From NCBI GenBank assembly GCA_026770585.1, contig MU646560.1, forward strand, positions 229,319-239,429: a stretch of DNA of 10,111 bases, in the 5' to 3' direction. Position 1 is the first letter of the stretch. Each line of letters opens with the position of its first letter. Position numbers and translations under genes: made by a program. The notes beneath the pieces were generated by a model. The model was given only the letters and a program-made list of their open reading frames with translations. It ran no database searches and was not told the origin of the DNA. Below, piece by piece: positions 1-9,100 of the stretch. The DNA is from Baffinella frigidus. Its lineage: Eukaryota > Cryptophyceae > Cryptomonadales > Baffinellaceae.

Positions 1-72
1 GGGGTTTGGGGTTCGGGGTGTGAGATTCGGGGTTCGGGGTTTGGGTTTCAAGGTTTGGGGTTTGGGTCTCAC
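1..72. repeat. Degenerate G-rich telomere-like repeats
   Basis: Mixed TTCGGGG/TTTGGGG units, beyond the possible exon E11. Confidence 0.85.
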
Positions 73-107
73 CGTCTGGCGGTTGCCCCTGGCGTGGCGA
101 GCAATTC
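73..107 (-). CDS. SPB4: Possible helicase exon E11 (after GLLRLPFMK)
   Basis: 35 nt. Acceptor CCACAG|GAATTG, donor AGACG|GTGAGAC. It encodes [11 protein letters not shown] and two further bases. Joined to E10 it reads FMK-ELLATPG, where family members have K-M-P-E-L. It is the only non-repeat stretch between 1 and 298, has a good donor, and keeps phase 0. There is too little conserved sequence to be sure; the rest of the C-terminus would lie left of the window. Confidence 0.55.
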
Positions 108-1304
108 CTGTGGTGAGGGTTTAGGGTTTGGGGTTTAGGGTTCAGGGTTTGTGGTTATGGTTTATGGGTTATGGTTTATGGTTCAGGGTTCAGGGTTCAG
201 GGTTCAGGGTTCAGGGTTCAGGGTTAAGAGCTTAGGGTTTAGAGTTTAGTGTTTAGGGTTTAGGGTCCAGGGTTTAGGGTTCAGGGTTTAGGGTTTACCT
301 TCATAAATGGCAGGCGCAGTAATCCCAGCATCATCCTTGTCATCATCACCCCGGCAAGATCCAGCTCCTCGAGCGCAAAAATCTCCGAACCCTAAACCAT
401 ACACCCTACACCCTTCACCCCACACCCCACATCCCACACCCTACACCCTACACCCGTCACCCTACACCCCATACCCTACACCCTGCACCCTAAACACCAA
501 ACCCTTAAAACACTCAACACCTAAAACCTGAACCGAAACCCCTAAACACCAAGCCCTACACACATATTGTACTTTTCGGGTCAGCGCGGATTTTCTCGAG
601 GTCGGGTCGGGGTGTCGGGAAATAAAAATCTCGATAATTGGTGCGTCCATCTAAAGTTTTATGCTATTTTATGCATTGATATGATGACAAGATGCACCCC
701 CAACCCATAATGTGTCACAAACACTAGAGCCCTTTTTCGATATTTTCGATTTTTCCCGACTCCCCGACCCCGACCCAAAATCCGCGCTGACCCGAAAAGT
801 ACAATACCTTCATAAATGGCAGGCGCAGTAATCCCAGCATCATGCCGACGCCGGCTAGGTCGAGTTCCTCGAGCGCAAAAATCTCCGAACAGAGGTGCTC
901 GCGATACGCCCGCACCTAGAGAGAGAACGCCCTTTGTTAGAGAGAGAACGACCTTTGTTAGAGAGAGAACGCCCTTTGTCAATACCAACACGGCCGGCCG
1001 CCATGTGTGCACCGCACCACCAGGGTTGGGGTTCGGGGATGAGCGTTGGGGTTTGGGGTTTGGGACATAGAGCTCAGGGGTTCGGGGTCAGGGTGCAAGA
1101 TCCAGCTCCTCGAGAGCGACAATCTCCGAACAGAGGTGTTCGTGATACGCCCGCACCTGCGTGTGTACCAAAGTTGACGGATTTGTACGACACCCCCCGC
1201 ATGTCAACTTACGTATAGTCCGCCAACCCGACGGAGGCAGAGCTAGGTTACGGGTTTGGGGTTTGGGGTTTGGGGTCTGGGGTTTGAGGTCTGGGGTGCA
1301 GGGT

Positions 1305-1364
<60 letters not shown>

Positions 1365-1381
1365 GGTGTGGGGTGCAGGGT

Positions 1382-1441
<60 letters not shown>

Positions 1442-3142
1442 GGTGTGGGGTTCAGAGTGCAGGGTACAAGGTCGAGTGACTCGAGCGCGAAGATTTCCAT
1501 ACAGAGGTGCAGGGTTCCGGGTTCCGGGTTTAGGGTTTAGGGTTTAGGGTTTAGGGTTTAGGGTTCAGGGTTCAGGGTTCAGGGTTCAGGGTTCAGGGTT
1601 CAGGGTAAGAACCTGCCACGTACGCGCGCATCGACTTCTGGTGGAGGTCACGGTCCTGTACCCTACACCCTACACCCTCCACCCTCCACCCTCCACCCTC
1701 CACCCTCCACCCTCCACCCTCCACCCTCCACCCTAAAACCCAACCCCTGAATCCTAAACCCTGAACCCTAGATGTCCTAAACCCTAAACAGGGCTTGGGA
1801 GGTCACCTGCGACACGTACGCGCGCCTATCCTTAAAACCTTTTAAGTTGTCCCCTCCTGGCTCGGCAGCGGTAGGGTGCACGCACATAGGGTTCAGGGTT
1901 CACGGTCCTCGGTTTAGGGTTAGAACCTGTGACACGTACGCGCGCATCGACTTTTGGTAGAGGTCGCGGTCCTGTACCCTCCACCCTCCACCCTCCACCC
2001 TCCACCCTGCACCCTGCACCCTGCACCCTGCACCCTGCACCCTGCACCTTGGATGTCCTAAACCCTAAACCGGGCTTGGGAGGTCACCTGCGACACGTAC
2101 GCGCGCATCGACTTCTGGTGGAGGTCACGGCCCTGTACCCTACACCCTACACCCTACACCCTCCACCCTCCACCCTCCACCCTCCACCCTCCACCCTCCA
2201 CCCTCGGTTTAGGGTTAGAACCTGTGACACGTACGCGCGCATGGACTTCTGGTGGAGGTCGCGGTCCGCGCGCATGGTCTTCCGGATGTTCTCCAGCAGC
2301 TCGTCCTCTGCGCAAGAAAAAAGAAAAGCGAGAAATTCATCAGTCGCTTTACTGAGATTTTCCCTCTGCATCAGTTGCTTTACTATTAAGGCGTTCTGCC
2401 GCTGCATCGGGTGCTTGACAATCAAGGCGTTGTCTCTCTCCGCATCGTCCCCCGGATGTTCTCCAGTAGCTCCGCCTCTACGCGAAAGGAATCCGGAAGT
2501 TGCTTCACATGAGAAATCCTTCAGTTGCCTAACCATCTTTTGATTTACTGTTAACGCTTTCTCCCTATGCATCAGTTGCTTTACAATTAAGGCTTGAGGT
2601 GTCCCCCCACACGAGGCTATACATGCGAACAGAATAAAAGGACATTTTAAATTTTGTGGGGAAATGATCACGTTTCCGTACGGATGTCCGTACGGAAACG
2701 TGATCAAATGCTGACTTTTGGCGTGTTTCCTGGGCAATAATCCAATAATTGACTTATGAATCTGTTCGCATGGATAGCCTCGTGTGGCCTGATGCTCTCC
2801 AGTGGCTCGTCCTCTGCTCAAGGCACGAGAGAAATTCATCAGTCGCTTTACTAAGGTTCTCGCTCTGTATCAGTTGCTTTACTGTTCAGGCTTTCTGCCT
2901 CTGCATCGGTTGCTTTACAATCAAGGCGTTGTCTGCCCCCCCGGATGCTCTCCAGCAGCTCCGCCTCTGCGCGAGAGGAATCCGGGAGTTGCTTAACCAT
3001 CTTTTGATTTACTGTTAACGCTTTCTCCCTATGCATCAGTTGCTTTACAATTAAGGCTTGAGGCGTCTTCCGGATGTTCTCCAGTAGCTCGTCCTCTGCT
3101 CAAGACACGAGAGAAATTCATCACTTGCTTTACAATATATAT

Positions 3143-3174
<32 letters not shown>

Positions 3175-6100
3175 GGGGTACTAAATCGTCAAATTTGGCC
3201 ATGGTTTCATTCTATCCGTGGCAAACAGAAGCAAAAATCGCGCTCTAAGGCTGTCTCCCTCTGTATCTGTTGCACTACAATGAAGGCTTTAGGCGTGGTA
3301 CCATCACCGTTAACGTTCATAGGACAATGGACCAAAAATGGGGTAGTTAGGCCTACGGAATTGCCTACCGTAGGCCGTAGGGCTCCTATGACCAAAAAGT
3401 CCTAGGATTTTGGCCTACTGTAGGAGGTCCTAGGCAATCCCGTAGGCCTAACTACCTCATTTTTGGTCCATTACCCTATTAACATTTGGCATCCTTTTCG
3501 TGCCACACGGTGGGCTACCAAGGTTTCGTTGGGGGCGGCAATTCAGGGTGTGACGTGACCAGATTGCACCAGAAAATCCTCAACGTTAATTGCCTCAAGG
3601 CAAGTTGACTTTTGATGAAAGGTTCGCAGTCCACCGTGTGGGCCAACAGATGCGAAAACCGCTTTACTGCACTGCCAGGGCGGAGTTTTTGTATCAGTCA
3701 ACTCACCTGCGAATGTGTGGTAAAGAAGTACACGTAACGTGTACCTCATTTCTTAAATTGACAGATTTGTGGGGGAGTTGACTTTTGCAAAATCTCCAGG
3801 CTCGCAGTGCACTGTTTACAATCTAACGGTACGAGCTCGCACCAAACGGTTCTGACAACCCCAAACCCTAAACCCTAACCCTACCGCACCCCCCCACCCC
3901 TAAACCCTGCGAAAACCCCTCAACCCTGTGAAACCCCCTGAACTCTGCAAAAACCACTAACATGGGAACGCCTGAGGCGTGACCATTTCGAGCAGACCGC
4001 GATGCCAAAAGTTGATTCGAGCAGACCGCAATGCCAAAAGTTGATTCGAGCAGACCGCAATGCCAAAAGTTGATTCGAGCAGACCGCAATGCCAAAAGTT
4101 GACGATAGTGGTACTCAACTGTCGACGTTTGGCATTGTTTTTACCTGGTTTGGAGTGGCCAACAGATGCAACAACCACTCCACTCCACTGAAAATGAATC
4201 CATATTTGTTCATAGGAGTTGGCCCAAGGTTAATTAGGGCCCTAAGTAAATTGAATTAGGGTCAGAATCCGGTTTGATAGGCCATTTCCTTTCAAATTAA
4301 ACATGTTCCCGGACCACACGGTGGGCTTCGGGGGGTTGGGGACCCCTAGATTTAGCGGCAACGGGACCAAATCTGCATTAGAAAATCCTTAAAGTTAACT
4401 GACCACCGGGTAAGTTGACTTTCGATGAAAGGTCCGTAGTCCAATGTCCACCTAGCAGCCAACGGGGGTTTTACGGATACAGTCCATCTAAACGATTTGT
4501 ACTAGAATCTTATCCAGTGTCCTGGAATTCTAACCGCGTTTCCCCGGACATCCGGGGGGAAAGGAACTCGGGCGCTGCTAAGTGGACAAAGCTCTGAGGC
4601 TCATAACCTCTAAGTGGTGGTCACCTGGGAAAGCCTTAGGCGTGACCATTTCGAGCATCCCGATTCCACGCGAGCGGAGAAGGTCCACGCGGAGTAGGTC
4701 CACTTCGAAGGGATCTCTGAATAACCCCTAAGCGATGAGACCTAGGACCCTACGGTAGGCAACCCGTAGGGACATAGGGGGGTTCCTACGGATAAGGTAA
4801 CGGAAAGGTAGCACGATTTGGGCCGAAAATCCCTTCGTAGCCCGCTGTGTGGATGCGAAAACCGCTTCACTCACCTGGGAAAGCCTTAGGCGTGACCATT
4901 TCGAGCATCCCAATTCCACGCGAGCGGAGAAGGTCGACATACCCCACCTTAGCGATTGGGGACTCGGGTTTAGGCTTTGGGGTTTGGGGTTCGGCTTTGA
5001 GCGTTGAAGGTTGAGGGTTTATGGTGCAGGCATTTCGAGCAGCGGGATCCCGCGTGAGCAGAGGAGGTCGACCTCCTTCGCTCTTATCTCAGAAAAGGGA
5101 TTCTAAAATTCGTTTTCTCAAGTCAATTCCTATACAAATTCGTCAACTTATTCTTTTCTCTTAGCATAAGTTGACATATTTGGAGGGGAATTGACTTAAG
5201 AAAACGAATTTTAGAATCCCTTTTCTGAGATAAGCTCTGCCTCCTTCACCCAACAGAGAAGAGACTTTTATTGAACTTATGACGTCGGACCATACACTTA
5301 AGGCGTCCAGAGAGGGCTCGAAGTCAGTGCTTCCTACCCAACCTGGATTACGGGTTGGACCATGTTCAATTCGAATCACCGGTGTAAACTATGGTAAAGC
5401 TATCTCGAGGCTAGGATCAAAGGTTTCACCCTTAAGGGTTCAGCGAGTTACGGTCCAGGATTTAGAGTACAGGGTTTGGAGTTTTGGGCGAAGCGGTGTA
5501 CTGTCCCGGGGTTGGGGCCCATGGTTAAGAGTCCAAGGTTCAGCTGATCCTGATCCGGCGCGAATGGGGCAGGTCAACGTGCCCCACCTTAGCGTTTGGG
5601 GCCTCGGGTTTAGGCTTTGGGGTTCAGCTTTAAGGTTTAGGGTGTTCATAGGCTAACGGCCTGAAAATGGGGTAGTTAGGCCTACGGCATTGCCTAGGAC
5701 CTCCTACCGTAGGCCGAGAGATCCTAGGACCAAAAAGTCTCGGTCTACGGTAGGAGGTCCTAGGCAATGCCGTAGGCCTAACTACCCCATTTTCAGGCCG
5801 TTACCCTATTAGAGTAGAGGAGGTCGACGTATCCCACCTGGGCTACGGTTTGGGGACAAGACAGTCAGAGCTGCTGACAAGCCAGTCGGAGCTGCTGATA
5901 AGACAGTCAGAACTACTCACAAGACAGTCGGAGCTGCTGACAACACAGTCGGGTTCAGCGGTTCACGGTCCAGGGTTCGGGGTCCAGGGTTGAGGGTACA
6001 GGGTTTAGAGTCTTGCGTGAAGCGGTGAACTTTCCAGGGTTTAGGGTTTAGGGTGGAGGGTTGAGGGTTTAGGGTCCAGGATTTGGGGTTCAGGATTCAG

Positions 6101-9100
6101 CGGGCAGATTCCGCGGGAGCGGAGGTACCCAACCTGGGTTGGAATTTGGGGTTTGGGGTTTGGGGTTTGGGGTTTGGGGTTTGGGGTTTGGGGTTTGGAG
6201 TTTGGGGTTTGGGGCTTGGGGGTTTGGGGTTTGGGGTGTAGGGTCGAGGATTTAGAGTCTGGGGGTTAAGGTCTATGGTTTCGTGTTTGTTGCTACTTCG
6301 GTGGGGCTGACCAACGGGTAAGGATTCAGGGTCTAGGATTTAGAGTTTGGGGTTGAGGGTTTGGGGTTGACCTCGTTGGGGGTGAGAAAGGCGATCGACT
6401 GCCCCTCTCCGTCCTGCCCGGGTTTGGGGTTTGGGGTTGAGGGTTTGGGGTTTAGGGTTGAGGGTTGAGGGTTTGGGGTTTAGGGTTTGGGGTTTGGGGT
6501 TTAGGGTTTAGGGTTTGAGATTTACGGTTTATGGTTTATGGTTTATGGTTTAGTGTTTAGCGTTTAGTGTTTAGGGTTTAGGATTTACGGTTTAGGGTTT
6601 ATGGTTTAGTGTTTAGTGTTCAGTGTTTAGGGTTTAGGGGTAAGGGTGACCTGCCCGAGGCGGCCGATGCGCCCCCGTGCGGTTCAGGGTTTAGGGTTTA
6701 GGGTTTAGGTTTGGGGGTGAAGGGTGAAGGGTGAAGGTTGGAGGGTGAAAGGTGAAGGGTGACCTGCCCGAGGCGGCCAACGCGCCCGGCGCGATGCACC
6801 GCGTAGTCGGGATCCTGCGGTGCGTCCCACTGCAACAGAGGATCTGACGGTTAGGAATCAACCATTATGATGAATTAGAAATTCGTCAATTTGGATAAGT
6901 TAGGGACCCCGAACAATAGTTAGGGATGTCCCTGACGAAATAGTTAGTAGTCGGGATCCTTCGGTGCGTCCCACTGCAACAGAGGATACGAGGTTCAGGA
7001 ATTCGCGGATTGGTCCATTTATTTTCGCGGTGTGAATTACGAATTGCTCGGTACAAAGACGTCTTGTTAACCGACGTGACGACAGATTTCTGGACGAAAT
7101 CGCATGCGACCACACGAGGCTACCCATGCGAACAGAATAAAAGGGACGTTTAAAGTTTTGTGGGGAAATGATCACGGAGAAGGTAACCGACCGACCGCTC
7201 AGCGGTCGGTAACGTGATCATTTCCCCACAAAACTTTAAAAGTCCCTTTTATTCTGTTCGCATGGGTAGCCTCGTGTGGGAAGGCGATGCACCGCACGCA
7301 AAATCGGGATCCTGCGGTGCATCCCACTGCACACGAGGATGTGACGTTTAGGGATTAACCATTAGGATTGATTAGGGATAGGGTTTAGGGTTTAGGTGTA
7401 AGGTTTTAGGTTTTAGGGTTTGGGGTTTAGGGTTTAGGGTTTGGGGGTTTAGGGTTCAGGGTTTAGGGTTTGGGGTCTAGGGTTTAGGGTTTAGGGTTGG
7501 GGGACCTGGAGCACGGCGTCGAGGTCGGGGACGTCAGCACCCCTATCATTACTTAGAGGATGCCTCAAACGTTGATTCATAGGAGAAATCATAGGAGAAA
7601 TCACCATGGCACAGGTAAATTTACTTATGAATCCTAATTAAATCAATCACGCCCTTGAGGGATTAGGGTTTGGGGACCTGGAGCACGGCGTCGAGGTCGG
7701 GGACGTCGAGTCCGCACGAGATTCCTAAACCCTACACCCTACACCCTACACCCTACACCCTACACCCTACACCCTACACGAGTCCGCGCGCCGCCACGTC
7801 CGTGCAGAGCAACACCCCCATCACTAGCTACTAACCCAACACTAGTTCCTAAACATAAGTAACATTAGTTGCTAGTAAGATTAGCCACAACACAAGTAAC
7901 ATTAGTTCCTAAACATAAGTAACATTAGTTACTAATTAGTTTCTAAACTATTGGTTACTCAAACATTCGTTACTAAACCAGCTAGGACCCCAGTGCATTC
8001 AACTTCACCCATACCTCCTGCTCCCTAAACGCTCAACGCTGAAGATTGGTCACACCTGGAGCACGGAGTCGAGATCCGGCACGTCGAGTCCGCGTGCCGC
8101 CACGTCCGTGCAGAGCAACACACCTGCACGATCAACGTCTAGGGTTTAGGAATAGAGAGGTTCAGGGTTGAGGGTTTAGAGGGAGCCTAGGATTGAATCA
8201 GGGTTCCGGGTGTGGTGTTTAGGGCTTAGGGTTCAGGGTTCAGGGTTAGGGGTCCGTGCACAGCAACACTCTTGGTAGGGTATGGGGTGTGGGGTTCGGG
8301 GTTTGGAGTTTAGGGTTTATGGCCTGGGAGGAGGCGCTGGTCGAGAGTGGAGGGTTGAGGGTTGAGAGGACTAGGGTTTAGGGTATGGGGTTTGGGGTTG
8401 AGGGTTTGGGGTCCAGGCCGCCACGGACGTGCAGAGCAACACCCCTGCACGATCAACGTCTAGGGTTTAGGGTTTGCGCGGGTAGAACGACCAGGGATCA
8501 GGGTGGAGGGTGTGGGGTTAAGGGTGTAGGGTGTAGGGTGTAGGGTGTAGGGTATAGCACGAAGAGAGGGTGGAGGGTGTGGGGTTTAGGGTTTAGGCCG
8601 CAACGTCCGTGCAGAGGCGCACCCCTGTTGGGGTTTGGGGTTTAGGGTGTGGGGTTTGGGGTTTGAGGTCTGGGGTTTAGGGTTTAGGGTTTAGGGTTTG
8701 GGGTTTGGGTTTTAGGGCTTTGGTGGGGTTTAGGGTTTAGGGTTTAGGGTTTAGGGTTCAGGGTTTAGGGTTTAGGGTTTAGGGTTCAGGGTTTAGGGTT
8801 TAGGGTTTAGGGTTGAGGGTCTAGGCAGAGCCGCCGCTCTACAGTCGTGTGACCGGGTGGGAATGACCATAGGGAGCGGCCAGGAAGGCAGCGTAGACGC
8901 TTTCGCGTTTCTTCTGTACCTGTTTTAGGGCTTGGGATTGAGGGTTTAAGGTTTGGGGTTTAGGGTTTAGGGCCAAGGGTTAGGGCTTAGGGTTCAGGGC
9001 TCAGGGTTCAGGGTTTAGGGGTTTAGGGTTTAGGGTTTAGGGATTACCATTTTCCCGTGCAGCCCCAGGATATGCAGGCCTGGATTAAGGTTTAGGGTTA

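Larger units (their letters stand above)
2326..3130 (-). repeat. 36-bp minisatellite interspersed with E9 acceptor copies
   Basis: Diverged units of the form GTAAAGCAACTGATGCAGAG plus GGAGAAAGCCTTAACA (sense) recur through the region, broken by copies 9a-9d and the palindrome 2607-2787. The block 2531-2599 is repeated without change at 2995-3063 (69 bp). ACTGAT in the unit fits a branch-site consensus, and each cluster leads into a pyrimidine tract and an E9 acceptor. The long minus-strand frame here is a by-product of the 12-codon period. Confidence 0.8.
8130..8595. repeat. Telomere-like repeats around E5 copies 5b and 5c
   Basis: Degenerate TTTAGGG, TTCAGGG, TGTGGGG and four TGTAGGG units (8526-8553), interrupted by the two E5 fragments. 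Confidence 0.88.

Noticed and set aside
565-806. Autonomous transposon with a transposase
   Set aside because: None of the palindromic elements has room for, or shows, a transposase reading frame.
1301-1443. CRISPR array
   Set aside because: Units are 7 bp without spacers, and the window is eukaryotic.
1243-1500. Long frames rich in STLNPQP, VQG or LGF residues over the repeats
   Set aside because: A 7-bp repeat free of stops is open in several frames; composition is that of the repeat, with no start context or homology.
1468-1509. Copies 10a-10d as separate small genes
   Set aside because: They share the frame and residues of one helicase exon and lack their own starts; they are duplicated exon pieces.
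1929-2543. 204-codon plus-strand reading frame
   Set aside because: It runs through CCACCCT arrays and the antisense of E9; the sense strand carries the conserved residues and splice sites.
2147-2839. 230-codon minus-strand reading frame taken as one gene
   Set aside because: It includes E9 in frame but otherwise reads 36-bp minisatellite and palindrome; the splice sites of E9 and homology show only 2222-2307 is coding.
3319-3479. Rho-independent terminators or riboswitches at the palindromes
   Set aside because: These are long, repeated, mobile-element-like palindromes in introns of a eukaryotic gene.
5168-5198. Plant W-box (TTGAC) regulatory cluster
   Set aside because: The TTGAC motifs belong to a repeated element and lie within an intron; five-base matches are expected by chance.
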